In this document: piece by piece, positions 37,797-47,376 of the stretch
How the letters are laid out: each line of letters begins with the position of its first letter
Numbering within the stretch: position 1 is the first letter of the stretch
Assembly: GCA_963843315.1 (NCBI GenBank)
Contig: CAWJJU010000004.1
Span: forward strand, 1-64,000
Direction of reading: 5' to 3'
Source of the DNA: JAWVFM01 sp963843315
Lineage (GTDB): Bacteria > Actinomycetota > Thermoleophilia > Solirubrobacterales > 70-9
DNA: 64,000 nucleotides
Notes under the pieces: model-generated
The model's database searches: none
Told to the model about the DNA's origin: nothing
The model's input: only the letters and a program-made list of their open reading frames with translations
Translations under genes and position numbers: made by a program

Positions 37797-38324
37797 ATGG
37801 CACGCAAGCCCCTCCGCTCACAGCTCAATCAGATTCGCGCCTGGGTCCAGCAGGGCCGGACCGATGCGTGGATAGCGCACCAGCTCGAGGTATCCACCGC
37901 CGAGCTGCGTGAGTTTCGCCAGCGTCATGAGCTGAGCGCGGACGCCGGCACCGACGAGATCGACCTCCGCGACGAGATCGAGGCGGAGATCGAAGCCGCG
38001 ATGGACGCCGAGGACGAGGAGGAGCCGGAAGCCGAGGAGGAGCCGGAGGGCGACGAGGCCGAGGAGGAGGGCGACGAAGGTGAGGGTGAGGGCGACGACG
38101 ATTCCGCTCCCAAGCGCCGACGCCGCCGCCGTGGCGGCCGCGGCCGAGGGCGCGCCCGTCAGGCCCTACAGGCGACCTTCCAGCACGGCGAGCCCGACGG
38201 ATACGGCCTGTGGATGGACCCGGCCGTGACCGACGACCCCGTGTACACCGAGCACTGGGCAGACCAGCGCGAGGTCGAGGTCTCGATCCAGCAGGATCAG
38301 ATCGTCATCCGCCGCGCGGGCTAG
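37797..38324 (+). CDS. Hypothetical protein with HTH-like start, acidic tract and Arg/Gly tract
   Basis: ATG 37797 (MARKPLRSQLNQIRAWVQQG) gives 175 residues. The first 45 look like a helix-turn-helix ('IRAWVQQGRTDAWIAHQLEV', 'TAELREFRQRHEL'). A run of about 55 mostly Asp/Glu residues follows, then an abrupt basic block ('PKRRRRRRGGRGRGRARQA') and a C-terminal folded part ('QHGEPDGYGLWMDPAVTDDP', 'VEVSIQQDQIVIRRAG'). The charge-block layout is that of an RNA- or DNA-associated protein that may phase-separate or self-associate (inference). The family is not recognised. Its 3' end overlaps the flippase gene tail to tail by 20 bases. Confidence 0.62.
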   Translation: MARKPLRSQLNQIRAWVQQGRTDAWIAHQLEVSTAELREFRQRHELSADAGTDEIDLRDEIEAEIEAAMDAEDEEEPEAEEEPEGDEAEEEGDEGEGEGDDDSAPKRRRRRRGGRGRGRARQALQATFQHGEPDGYGLWMDPAVTDDPVYTEHWADQREVEVSIQQDQIVIRRAG

Positions 38325-40684
38325 CGCGCCGTCCCTTAACCGGCCGCCAGATTTCCTTCGGCGACTTCGCGAGGTACTCGACCAGGTCGTCGAGGGTCCT
38401 GATGTCGTTGGATTCCGCGCCGGCGGCGATGAGGCTCCTGGCGGTGGCGTTGCGCGTGGCGGTGGGCGCGTCGGCGAACAGGAACTTCGCGATCTTCGCG
38501 TCGAACTCCGTCCTCTCGCCCACCGGCACGCCGCCCTCCTCGCCGACCTTGCGCAGGATCTTGACCAGGCGCTGCGGCGGCACCGAGCGCTCCTGAGGGC
38601 CAAGGCGCCCGCCGTTGCCGGCCTCGGCCCCGTTCCCCTGGCTCGAGCCGTCGCCGTTGCCCGAGCCATCCTGGCCGCCACCGTTGGCGGCGTGCATCTC
38701 GAGCTTCTCGTCGCGGTGCAGGTGCGGCATGTGCAGGTGCGGCATGTGCACGAGCGGCAGGCGGCCCTGGGGGCTGGAGTTCAGCCGGACCTCGTCGCCC
38801 CCGAACTCGTCGGTGGGGATCCTGTTGACGACCGCATCGTGCAGCAGGTCGAGCTGCTTGGGCCGCAGGGCGCGCAGGCCGGCGTCACGGTCGAAGCCGT
38901 GCGGCCGCCTGGCCAGCGTGGAGCGAATGATGTGCCAGATCGGCGCCCGGTGGTACTCGGGAATGATCCGCAGCGCGAACAGCAGGAAGATCCAGAGCCC
39001 CATCAGCAGCGCGACCTCGGCGAGCTGAAGCCACTTGTTGGCTGGGTGGACGTAGCGGTTGAACTCGGCAATCGCCGCCGCCAGCAGGAGGGCGGCGATC
39101 ATCGGCTTGTAGTGGAAGTCCAGGGGCTGGCGGCCGCGCTGGCCCTTGATCCAGAGGAAGATCACCGACGACCCGAAGGCGCCAAGCATCGAGATCGGGG
39201 TGCCGATGATGCCGAACGCGGGCACGAGAATCGACATGAGCCCCACGAACGAGACCGCCGCCCAGATCGCGCAGGCGATGAAGATCCCGCGTTTGTGGGG
39301 GAAGGCCGTCTGGCCGTTGACGGTCCGCAGGAGGGCCGGCATGGTGAGCGCCGCCGCGGTCAGCGGGATCAGCGGCCGCGCCGCCTCGAACTTGGAGTTC
39401 GCCTGGTTGATCAGGAGGTTTCCGCCCATGACCATCAGCAGGACGGCGGCCATCGACAGGATCAGGAAGTACGAGAGCAGCTGAGCCTGGGCAACGGGCG
39501 CGCCGTACTGGCGCTTCACCGCCTCGAACACGGCGCTCTTTCGCAGGGGCCGCATCGCGATCCGGAACCCCTGGGGCAGGAACGAGACGATCAGGCCCAG
39601 GTTCTGGGCGAACTTGTAATAGCCGACCTGCGTGTGGTCGACGTAGCGCGACAGGATGAACGAGTCCGCGTTCTGGATCGTCCACATCGACATCGCGATC
39701 GGAACGCGCCCCATCCCGCGCTGGATGATGAGCTTCAGCTCGCCCGGGTCCCAGGCCGCGCGGAACGAGCGCAGCAGGGCGATCACGGAGATCGCCGTGG
39801 CGATGGAGGTGCCGATCGCGGCGCCCTTGATCGCGCCCTCGACACCCTGGCCGTGACGGATGAAGTACGCCATCAGCAGCAGGTTCATCGTCGGCCGCGA
39901 GGCGTCTACGAAGATGAACATGAGCGGTCGGCGCTCGAACCAGATGACGATGTCGCAGAGCTTGAAGAGAGCGCCGACGCCGCCGAGGATTCCCGTCCAG
40001 AAGATCAGGTTCGACTGGTGCGGGTCGTGCAGGAGCATCTGCGCGATCGGCTCGCGGAAGAGGATGGTGAGCCCGCCGCCGATGAGCCCGAGAAGGCTGA
40101 CCCAGATGATCCCCACGCCCAGCGTGCGCTCCGGATTGGTCGATTGGACCCCCTGGTCCTCGTCGTCGCTGTCGAAGTCGCCCTCGGAGCCGGCGTCCTC
40201 GTCGTCGGCCTGGCCGAAGACGCGGCGCAGGGTCCCCGGCTTGGAGAAGATGTGGAAGACCTGGGTGATCAGCCCCGACCAGAACAGCAGCAACGTGTAG
40301 ATGCCAAGGTCGGCCGCGCCAAGCTGATGGGCGACGTAGACGATCGAGGCCGCGTGCAGCAGGTTCGAGACGAGCAGGGAGCCGCCCTGCCAGAGGGTGA
40401 AGCGGGCGATCTTCGCGCCGAGGACCGCGCCGGAGCCACCCACATGGGTGTGCTTCTGCCCGTTGGCGGTGACGACGCCGCCGTTCTTGCCGCCGCCGCC
40501 CTTGCCCTTGCCCTTCCCCTTGCCTTGGCCCTTGCCCCTTGCCCCTGCCCTGGCCCTGGCCCTGGCCCTTCCCGCCGCCCTGGCCCTCGGCCTTGCCGTC
40601 GCCGCGGCCCTGGCCGTCGCCCTTGCTCTCCTCGGGGCCCATTGCGCTGTTGGTTTCCTCGGGCATCAGTTCCAAACGCTCCAT
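38305..40684 (-). CDS. MATE/Wzx-like polysaccharide flippase with long extensions, one frame break
   Basis: A large membrane protein of about 790 residues. ATG 40684 (MERLELMPEETNSAMG) opens a cytoplasmic Gly/Gln/Lys/Arg low-complexity segment; the frame changes inside it near 40550. The core has about twelve to fourteen helices typical of oligosaccharide flippases ('GGSLLVSNLLHAASIVYVAH', 'LGIYTLLLFWSGL', 'GYYKFAQNLGLIVSFLPQGF'). A cytoplasmic tail of about 200 residues follows, with His-rich 'HMPHLHMPHLHRD', a Gly/Asn/Ser linker and a helical end. It should move lipid-linked glycans across the membrane. Its start lies inside the end of the sulfotransferase gene (19-base overlap). The extensions are unusual for Wzx. 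Confidence 0.8.
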
Positions 40685-41493
40685 CGCTCGAAGCCCTGAC
40701 CCGTGAGCTCGCGCAGGTGCCCGGCGTCCTCGCGCAGGACCTTCAGCACCTCGTCGCCGAGGGCCTCGCGCACGTCCGGGCGCGGGATGGGCCGCCGCAG
40801 CGGCAGCCGCTCGTCGAGCAGGAACCAGAAGTTGCGCGGCAGGCGCCGGCCGGCGCGCGAGCGGCTGAGCCGGTCAAGCCCGGCCGCGGCGCGCGTGGCG
40901 CGGGTCTTGCGCGAGGTCTGGTGGCGCTCGTGCACGAATTGCGGGTGACTGAACTCGGGATCGACGCCGACAAGCTCGAACACCCGGCGCAGCGTCTGCG
41001 TGCGGTTGTCGCGCAGATCGGTCTGCTCGATCACCTCGATCTGCTCGCGGTCGAAGTGGCGCAGGAACTCCTGGAGCTGCATCGCGTACTGGCTGCGGAC
41101 GATGTAGGAGGTGTTGGGGTGCCTCAGCGTGCTCGCGAGATCGCCCTTCTCACGGCGCTTCGCGAAGTTGTGGACCCAGTGGGCGGCGATCCGCTCCAGG
41201 GGGTCGCGCACCATGTAGACGAGGCGGGCATCGGGGATGGCGCGCGCCATCCGCTCGGGTACCCCCATGTGCTGCGGGAACGCGGTGTAGTTGGGGGAGG
41301 ACTCGCCGCGCACCTTGGCCTCGGCGTCGAAATGGCGCTTGTACCAGCCCTCGCCGCGGGGGAAGTTGCGCTCCTCGATGAAGTAGTTGAGCTCCTTGGG
41401 GCGCGACATCGAGATCTCCGGGTGCAGGCCCAGGTAGTAATGGAGGCCGCTGGTGCCGCACTTCTGCGCGCCGATGACGATCAGGTTCGGCAT
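40666..41493 (-). CDS. PAPS-dependent sulfotransferase (first of three)
   Basis: ATG 41493 (MPNLIVIGAQKCGTSGLHYYL) begins a 275-residue sulfotransferase of the heparan-sulfate/N-deacetylase-like type. 'GAQKCGTSGLHYYL' is the 5'-phosphosulfate loop with the catalytic Lys, 'PKELNYFIE' follows, 'VRDPLERIAAHWVHNF' binds the 3'-phosphate, and 'ESSPNYTAFP' is a family motif. It transfers sulfate from PAPS to a carbohydrate hydroxyl or amine. It sits between the GT-B glycosyltransferase and flippase genes, which supports a sulfated glycan product. Residues about 205-235 are rich in Arg/Ala and may contact an acidic acceptor. Confidence 0.85.
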   Translation of the reverse strand: MPNLIVIGAQKCGTSGLHYYLGLHPEISMSRPKELNYFIEERNFPRGEGWYKRHFDAEAKVRGESSPNYTAFPQHMGVPERMARAIPDARLVYMVRDPLERIAAHWVHNFAKRREKGDLASTLRHPNTSYIVRSQYAMQLQEFLRHFDREQIEVIEQTDLRDNRTQTLRRVFELVGVDPEFSHPQFVHERHQTSRKTRATRAAAGLDRLSRSRAGRRLPRNFWFLLDERLPLRRPIPRPDVREALGDEVLKVLREDAGHLRELTGQGFERWSVWN

Positions 41494-41575
41494 CGCGCCG
41501 CGGCTCTCTGCCGCGGTGGAGGAGGTTGCTTGTGTCTGCGGGGAACCCAGCGTTCTTCCAATCAAGTGAGGCCGC

Positions 41576-43114
41576 TCAGGAGGCCTGCAGCGAGGCCAGG
41601 ACGGCCCTGCCGGCAGCGCCAACCGCGATGCTCCGGCGAGGAGCCGGACGCTCGGCGAGGATCAGCGCAAGACGGCGCCGCAGGAAGGAATCGTAGTCGT
41701 CCGTGCCGACGATGGACGCCACATCCGTTGCGGCAGGCACGTGCTCGAACGCCACGCCCGCACGGCGCAGGGGCGCGAGCTCCAGGGAGTTTGTGACAAC
41801 CAGCACACGATCTGGGGGGTCCGGCGTGCTCGCCAGCACGCCCGGCAGCTCGGATTCGAGCTCGCCGGGCTCGAGGTCGAGGGCAACCACGAGGGTGCGG
41901 GGCGGGCGCCGGGTGACCGTCTGCCACGCGATCCCGCCCAGGTTGCGAGGGGCGCGGCGAAGCACCGGCGCGGCCGCCCGCGCCGAGCCGGCCGGGTCGT
42001 CCAGGTAGCGCCGCCAGCGGCTTCGGCTCGGGCGCGGCTCGCGCTCGCTCGCTGCGAGCTCCGCCAGCCAGGCCGCGGCGTCCGCCGCCCCCGTGGCGGG
42101 ACCGACGCCGCGCATCGCGGCCTGCGCCGCCTCGCGCGCGGCGGGCTCCAGCAGCGCCTCCAGGGCGGGCACGAGCTGCGGCGAAGAGGGGCCGTCCACG
42201 CCCCGGCCGACGCCGGCCATGCCGGCCCAGCGGGCCCTGGCAGACTGGTCGTCGGTCTCGCGGGCCATCGGCACGAAGACGCTGGGAACGCCCAGGGCCA
42301 CCAGCTCGTGGAAGGCGTTGTAGCCCGCTGCGGCAACCGCCACGTCGAACGCGCGGTAGAAGCGGCTCATCGGATAGGTCGCGCGCAGGTGCACCACCCC
42401 ATCCTCCAGGTCTCCCAGCTCCGCGATCGCCGAGCTGAGCGCCGCCACCTGCACCCCCTCGCGTCCGCGCAGCGCCTCGATGGCGTGGGCCGTGCCGTCG
42501 CGCACCTCCGCCCCCTGGCCGAGCGCGACCAGGACGTTGACCTTGCCTGGCTCGAGGCCGAGCTCGCGCTCGGCCTGCTCGCGCGAGAGCATCTCCTCGG
42601 GGTCGAGAAAGACGATCGGCCCGACCCGGTGGGCGCGCTCGCGGCGCGCGACCGTGGGGCCACGATCCTCGGACTCGGCCAGCTCGCCCGGCTCGAGCAC
42701 CTGGTCGAAGAAGCGCTCGCGCTCCAGAGCCCCCAGGTTCGAGCCGGGCAGCCACATCGGCCGCCGGCACCACACCCGGTGGGCCCTGGGCGCGACGCCC
42801 ATCGACCCGAGCAGGGCCTCGTAGGGATGAACCCCGTCGAAGACCAGGACCGCGGGGTCGGCTTCGCGGATGGCCTCGCGCAGGCGGCCCCGAAGCCGGC
42901 GCGACCAGCGCCACGACGAGCCGGCGCCGGGCGTGGAGTGCGAGGCGACGTATTCGACCGGGAAGCCCTGGTCGCGGACGACGGGCGCGGCGGCCGAGAG
43001 CGTGAGCACACGCGGCTCCAGGCCCTCCGGCAGCCGGCGGGCAACGGCCATCGAGCGGGTCAGGTGCCCCAGCCCGGTCCCGTTCGAGGTGACGAAGAGG
43101 ATCCTGGGGCTCAT
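41576..43114 (-). CDS. GT-B fold glycosyltransferase (MurG/GT28-like)
   Basis: A 512-residue protein. The N-terminal Rossmann half starts 'ILFVTSNGTGLGHLTRSMAVARRL', the Gly-rich loop of GT28/MurG-like enzymes. The C-terminal nucleotide-sugar half contains 'VLVALGQGAEV', 'YRAFDVAVAAAGYNAFHELVALGVPSVFVP', in which 'AAGYNAFHE' equals the donor-binding segment. An extra region of about 130 residues follows and ends 'GRAVLASLQAS'. It probably adds a sugar to a lipid-linked acceptor at the cytoplasmic face. Its ATG overlaps the TGA of the upstream sulfotransferase (ATGA), giving coupled translation. Confidence 0.82.
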   Translation of the reverse strand: MSPRILFVTSNGTGLGHLTRSMAVARRLPEGLEPRVLTLSAAAPVVRDQGFPVEYVASHSTPGAGSSWRWSRRLRGRLREAIREADPAVLVFDGVHPYEALLGSMGVAPRAHRVWCRRPMWLPGSNLGALERERFFDQVLEPGELAESEDRGPTVARRERAHRVGPIVFLDPEEMLSREQAERELGLEPGKVNVLVALGQGAEVRDGTAHAIEALRGREGVQVAALSSAIAELGDLEDGVVHLRATYPMSRFYRAFDVAVAAAGYNAFHELVALGVPSVFVPMARETDDQSARARWAGMAGVGRGVDGPSSPQLVPALEALLEPAAREAAQAAMRGVGPATGAADAAAWLAELAASEREPRPSRSRWRRYLDDPAGSARAAAPVLRRAPRNLGGIAWQTVTRRPPRTLVVALDLEPGELESELPGVLASTPDPPDRVLVVTNSLELAPLRRAGVAFEHVPAATDVASIVGTDDYDSFLRRRLALILAERPAPRRSIAVGAAGRAVLASLQAS

Positions 43115-44028
43115 CCGAGCCGCTCGTAGGTCGCGATCAGCGGCCCCGCGGCGTGGTTGCCCTCGGCCGCCAGGCGCTCCAGCGTGCGCTCGTAGCGGCG
43201 CACGACGCGCCGGCGGCCCAGCGCGCCGAGCCCCTTGGCCCAGCGCCCGCGGTGCATCGACGCGGGGGTCATCTCGTTCTCGAAGAACGCCCGCATCGGC
43301 TCGGCGTCCTCGATCCCCGCGTGCCTGGTGAGGCTGCGGTAGTTCGCGTCACGGTCGCCGGTGACCAGCTCGTCGAGGACGATGAGGCACAGCCGGTCGC
43401 TGGGCATGACGAACTCGGCGCCGTCGTCGGAGGAGTCGATGCCGAACTGGATGCGGCGCATACGGTCCTCCCACCAGCCGATCGCGCCGATCAGGTCGTC
43501 GGGGCCCCAGGTCTTGGTGGTGATGGACGACGCCGTGTCGCGGCCGTCGCGAACGGTGTGAACGAACCGAGCCTCGGGAAAGATCCGGCGCAGCGTGTGC
43601 GATTCGCGGATGTTGTGCGAGCTCATCTCCACGAGTCGCGGCTTGCCGACCTCGGTGGCCCACGGGCCCAGCAGATCCCAGAAGAGCGTCTCGCACGCCC
43701 CGACGGGGTTCGATCGGAAGGCCGACTCGAAGCGCGACGCCCCCTCCTCGAAGCGCCGGTGGGTGATCAGGTTGTATAGGCCCCGCGGCTCGTCGTCCAC
43801 GCGGACGCGGTGCCACCAGAAGCGGCGCAGCTTCTCCATGAACCCCGCCAGCGAGACCCGCCCGCCGAGGAGGTCGGGCATGCCCTTCACGTTGCTCGAG
43901 TGAAACCGGGCCTCGATCGGCACCGCCGCGACCTCGGGGTGGCGGTCCAGCAGGCGGGCGATCACGTGAGTGCCGCTGCGGCCGGTGCCGCCGATGAAGA
44001 GTGGCGGGTGTTCGGAGGGGCGGCTCAA
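43111..44028 (-). CDS. PAPS-dependent sulfotransferase (second of three)
   Basis: TTG 44028 starts a 305-residue enzyme beginning 'MSRPSEHPPLFIGGTGRSGT'. 'GGTGRSGTHVIARLLDRHPE' is the PAPS 5'-phosphosulfate loop and 'VHTVRDGRDTASS' the 3'-phosphate site. Trp-rich 'FWWHRVRV' and 'GWWEDRMRRI' segments are shared with the next upstream sulfotransferase, so the two are paralogues by tandem duplication. Its start overlaps the stop of that gene (TTGA) and its stop overlaps the glycosyltransferase start (ATGA). The acceptor is probably the glycan made by this cluster (inference). Confidence 0.83.
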   Translation of the reverse strand: MSRPSEHPPLFIGGTGRSGTHVIARLLDRHPEVAAVPIEARFHSSNVKGMPDLLGGRVSLAGFMEKLRRFWWHRVRVDDEPRGLYNLITHRRFEEGASRFESAFRSNPVGACETLFWDLLGPWATEVGKPRLVEMSSHNIRESHTLRRIFPEARFVHTVRDGRDTASSITTKTWGPDDLIGAIGWWEDRMRRIQFGIDSSDDGAEFVMPSDRLCLIVLDELVTGDRDANYRSLTRHAGIEDAEPMRAFFENEMTPASMHRGRWAKGLGALGRRRVVRRYERTLERLAAEGNHAAGPLIATYERLG

Positions 44029-44993
44029 GCCCCCTCTGCCCCCGAGTAGATCATGAGGTCCAGCTCCTTCGGATCCTCGGCCTTGGAGCGCTCGTACACG
44101 CGGCGCAGCAACGGCACCGCGCTCACGCCGGCCCCCTCCAGCCGGTCGAGCGCGCGCAGGTACTCCGCCTCGATCGCCTCGGCCTTGGCATCGGAGAGGT
44201 CCTGGCGCCAGCGGCCCTGGTTGGCCGCCTCGGCGTCCATGCGCCACTTGTAGAACTTCCGCACGCGGTGGCCGCTCGGGATTCCGGCGAATTGGCACAG
44301 CGGCTGGACCTTGCGGGCGCCGGCGGCGGCGACCAGCTCGTCCATGGAGAGCTGGAGGATCCGGTCCGGCGGGATCTCGCGGATGCCCTGCTCGATGGCC
44401 GTGATGCGACCCTCCCACCAGCGGATCCCGCTCATGCGCGTGCGCGGCGTGGTGAGCCCGCGCGTCTGGGCAACCCTGGAGGCGGAGGCGTCGCGACCGT
44501 CGCGGACCACGTGGACGAACCGCGCTTCGGGGAAGAGGCGCGAGAGGATGCGCCCCTCGGCGACGGTGTCGCAGCTCTGCTCCACGATCCCGGCGGCACC
44601 CTTCTCCTCGGCGCGCCACCACAACAGGTCGAAGAACAGCCGGCGTGCGGCGGCCTCGTGGTCGGACTCCCAGCCGGAGTCGAACGCCGCCACCGCGGCG
44701 TCGAAGCGGTCGCGGTCCATCATGCGGTGCATGCCGCGGAAGCGGTTGGTCTGAAACCCCTTCCACCAGAAGCCCCGAAGCCGGCGCAGGAACTTCTGCT
44801 TCGACACCTTGCCCTCGAGCAGGTCGCCCAGGCCGCCGCGGTCGACGTGGAAGCGCGTCTCGACCGGGATCAGCGCCAGGCGGGTGCTGCGGCACAGCAG
44901 CTGCGCGATCACGTGCGTGCCGCTGCGGCCCGTGCCGCCGACGAAGACGATCGGGGCGACGTCGGGGCGCTCCTCCTTGGGGTTCTTGTGCAT
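44025..44993 (-). CDS. PAPS-dependent sulfotransferase (third of three)
   Basis: A 322-residue sulfotransferase from ATG 44993: 'GGTGRSGTHVIAQLLCRSTR' (PAPS loop), 'VHVVRDGRDASASRVAQ' (3'-phosphate site), 'RGFWWKGFQ' and 'IRWWEGRITAIEQGI' shared with the paralogue just downstream. Unlike the enzyme at 40666-41493 it has the GGTGRSGT rather than GAQKCGTS loop, so the cluster contains two sulfotransferase types. This could allow sulfation at different positions. Translation of the next gene is coupled through a TTGA overlap. The start is 16 bases after the stop of the GT-C-like gene. Confidence 0.84.
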   Translation of the reverse strand: MHKNPKEERPDVAPIVFVGGTGRSGTHVIAQLLCRSTRLALIPVETRFHVDRGGLGDLLEGKVSKQKFLRRLRGFWWKGFQTNRFRGMHRMMDRDRFDAAVAAFDSGWESDHEAAARRLFFDLLWWRAEEKGAAGIVEQSCDTVAEGRILSRLFPEARFVHVVRDGRDASASRVAQTRGLTTPRTRMSGIRWWEGRITAIEQGIREIPPDRILQLSMDELVAAAGARKVQPLCQFAGIPSGHRVRKFYKWRMDAEAANQGRWRQDLSDAKAEAIEAEYLRALDRLEGAGVSAVPLLRRVYERSKAEDPKELDLMIYSGAEGA

Positions 44994-45009
44994 GAGCGTG
45001 CGAGGGTAG

Positions 45010-47373
45010 CTAGGAGTGCTTGCCGTCCCGGCCCCTGGCGGCCGGCTTCGAAGCCAGCGTGTAGTGGTCCACGTAGCCGCCGCACGACCTGCGCAGCGGC
45101 CTCGTCGTGCTGGCCACCGTCGGCGAGGCGGCCACGTTTCCGAGCCAGACGCGCCGGGTGGCCCCGCTGAGGCGCGACAGGAGCGGCGGGTCCTCGCCGC
45201 GGATCGTGAGCGTGATGGTCTCGGGGTGGTGCAGCGTGAGCTCTCCGGCGGGCCAGAAGGCGCCCTGGCCGGCGTGCGTGAAGTACATCCCGTCGAGCGA
45301 GGGCGGCATGTGGGTGGCGAGCCCCGGCGCGCTCGCGTGGAGCTCCACCTGGCTGTTGTACTGGAGCGAGATGCGCCAGTGACCAGGCCCGAGGCGGAGG
45401 GTCTGGGAGGCGCTGCCCGGCGCGTCGAACACGGCTGCGGGCGACCAGTCCTGGGGGGTGCCCGTGACCGGATCGGGCAGGAGGGTCGCCGCGCCCTGCT
45501 CGCCCGCGATCTGGCGGCCCTCCGTCGATTTGCAATCGAGCTTCGCGCCGGGATCGAGGCCCTCGCGGAGGATCCGCTGCTTCGGCGTCTTGCCCATGAT
45601 CTTCCACAGCTCGTAGCCGCCCGCCCGGTCGACGAGCCGGGCGTTCGGCGGCGGGCTGGACTGGAACGCGGCGGTGGTGGTGACGGCGTAGTCGAACTCG
45701 TCCAGGCGCTCGGGCGACATGGTGTCGAAGTCGACCGGAAGACCCTGCACCCAGGGCTTGTCGCTGCGCGCCGGGATGTCGGGCGGCACGTAGCCGCCGG
45801 GCGCCTCCATCAGCGTGCCTCGCAGCCAGTAGGCGGAGAACCGGTCGAGCCCGAGGAACACGACCCTGCTGCCCTGCACCTCCGAGCCCAGGGCCTCGAG
45901 GTCGCGGGCCCGCTGATCGAAGCCCACGGGCGCCGAGCGCAGCGCGAGCAGCGTGGAGCCGAGCGCGCCCACGGCGAAGGCGACGCCCACCCAGGTCGCC
46001 AGGCGGCTGCGCCTCCCGGCTCCCCACAGTCCCGCAAGCGTGGCGAGGACGAGCGTGGGCGCGATCACGGCGAGCGCCTTCGCCTGGACGTAGTCGCTGG
46101 CGTCGACGCGGGTCGTCAGGTAGACGACGAAGCCCGCGCCCAGGACGGCCAGCAGGCCGTTGGCGCGCCGGGCGAACAGCGCGCGCAGGGCGAGCGCAAC
46201 TGCGACGAGGCCCAGGAGGATCGCCGGGATCGCGCCCGTCACGTCGCCGCGAACAATCCGGAAGTCGCCCTCCGGCCAAACCGACAGGGCCTCGCCGGGC
46301 GAGATCGGCGAGCCGAGCCGGCCCGGCGAGTTCTGGACCTCGCCGATCTTCGACGTGAAGTGGGCGACCGGGCCGATGCCCGCGGCGACCACCACGAGCA
46401 GGATGAGCGCGCCGACCGCGATCGCGCGGCGATGGCGCTGGAACAAGGCGCGCGCCCCCGCGACGTCGGAGCGGATGCGGCCGTTGCCGCGCACGAGCTC
46501 CAGGGCGATCCAGACCGCGATCGCGACCGCGAACCAGGCGAGCCCCGGCAGGCTGTAGGTGAAAACTGCGCCGCCGGCGAGGGCGACCAGAGCGCCGATG
46601 CTCGCGCTGCGCCGCACCGGCGGGCGTTCGAGCTCGCTGAGCACGATCGCCAGCGCCAGCACGAACAGCGCCATCGCCGTCTCCTTGAAGGCGCTCTGTG
46701 CGAGGTAGGAGGCGCCGAGGTACGGCAGGCCGGTGAGGACGGCCGCCGCCACGCGGCGTTTCGGCTCCACCTCCCCCAGCAGCGACAGCGCCGCGAGGGC
46801 GCCGAGGATCGGGATGACGATCAGCAGCCCGTTGAAGGCGTGCTCGAGCGAGCCGCCCGTCACGGTGGCCGCCACGGCCGTGAGCGCCTGCGGGCCCGTC
46901 GGGTAGCCGAACTTCACGGCGCTGGGCTCAGGGCCCTCGCCGTGCTGGAGCCAGTCGGTCCAGTAGAGCTGCGCTGCCTGGTCGTTCGTGTAGACGCCCT
47001 CGCCCAGGACGCCGGCCGAGTCGTTCAGCGCGAACGGCAGGCACGCAAGCACGAGGGTGATGAGCACCGTCGCGAGCGCGGCGGCGTGCGGGGACTCAGG
47101 CGAGGGCGGCGCGCCCTCGGCGCGCTCGGCGGCGAAGAACCGGCGCCGCATGACCGCGGCGGCCGCCACGAGCACGACGGCGAGGACGGCCGCCGCCGTG
47201 ACGGCGCGCCCGGGCAGGTGGATGAGCAGCGGGCTCGCGATGACCAGCAGGGCGAAGCCGACGGTCGCCTGGAGCCACGTCGGGCGGGTGCGGCCGAGCG
47301 CGAACAGGAACGCGCGCCCCGCCACCGTGGAGGCAGCGAGGATCACGAGAGCGCTGGCGAGCGTGGCGAGCAA
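45010..47373 (-). CDS. Large GT-C-like polytopic membrane protein
   Basis: TTG 47373 opens a 787-residue protein with about twelve to fourteen membrane helices in the first 500 residues and a large exterior C-terminal domain of about 280 residues ending 'HYTLASKPAARGRDGKHS'. An early exterior loop has 'YTNDQAAQLYWTDWLQHGEG' and 'FGYPTGPQALTA', with acidic residues where GT-C enzymes place their catalytic Asp/Glu. The beta-rich end ('PGHWRISLQYNSQVELHA', 'ITLTIRGEDPPLLSRL') resembles a carbohydrate-binding fold. It probably transfers sugars from lipid carriers outside the membrane. It starts three bases after the stop of the next upstream, similarly built gene. Confidence 0.65.
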   Translation of the reverse strand: MLATLASALVILAASTVAGRAFLFALGRTRPTWLQATVGFALLVIASPLLIHLPGRAVTAAAVLAVVLVAAAAVMRRRFFAAERAEGAPPSPESPHAAALATVLITLVLACLPFALNDSAGVLGEGVYTNDQAAQLYWTDWLQHGEGPEPSAVKFGYPTGPQALTAVAATVTGGSLEHAFNGLLIVIPILGALAALSLLGEVEPKRRVAAAVLTGLPYLGASYLAQSAFKETAMALFVLALAIVLSELERPPVRRSASIGALVALAGGAVFTYSLPGLAWFAVAIAVWIALELVRGNGRIRSDVAGARALFQRHRRAIAVGALILLVVVAAGIGPVAHFTSKIGEVQNSPGRLGSPISPGEALSVWPEGDFRIVRGDVTGAIPAILLGLVAVALALRALFARRANGLLAVLGAGFVVYLTTRVDASDYVQAKALAVIAPTLVLATLAGLWGAGRRSRLATWVGVAFAVGALGSTLLALRSAPVGFDQRARDLEALGSEVQGSRVVFLGLDRFSAYWLRGTLMEAPGGYVPPDIPARSDKPWVQGLPVDFDTMSPERLDEFDYAVTTTAAFQSSPPPNARLVDRAGGYELWKIMGKTPKQRILREGLDPGAKLDCKSTEGRQIAGEQGAATLLPDPVTGTPQDWSPAAVFDAPGSASQTLRLGPGHWRISLQYNSQVELHASAPGLATHMPPSLDGMYFTHAGQGAFWPAGELTLHHPETITLTIRGEDPPLLSRLSGATRRVWLGNVAASPTVASTTRPLRRSCGGYVDHYTLASKPAARGRDGKHS

Positions 47374-47376
47374 GGC

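Noticed and set aside
38692..41796. Plus-strand open frame of over 1000 codons opposite the flippase and sulfotransferase genes
   Set aside because: It lies opposite conserved coding sequence and shows the Arg/Asp/His-rich mirror composition of an antisense frame.
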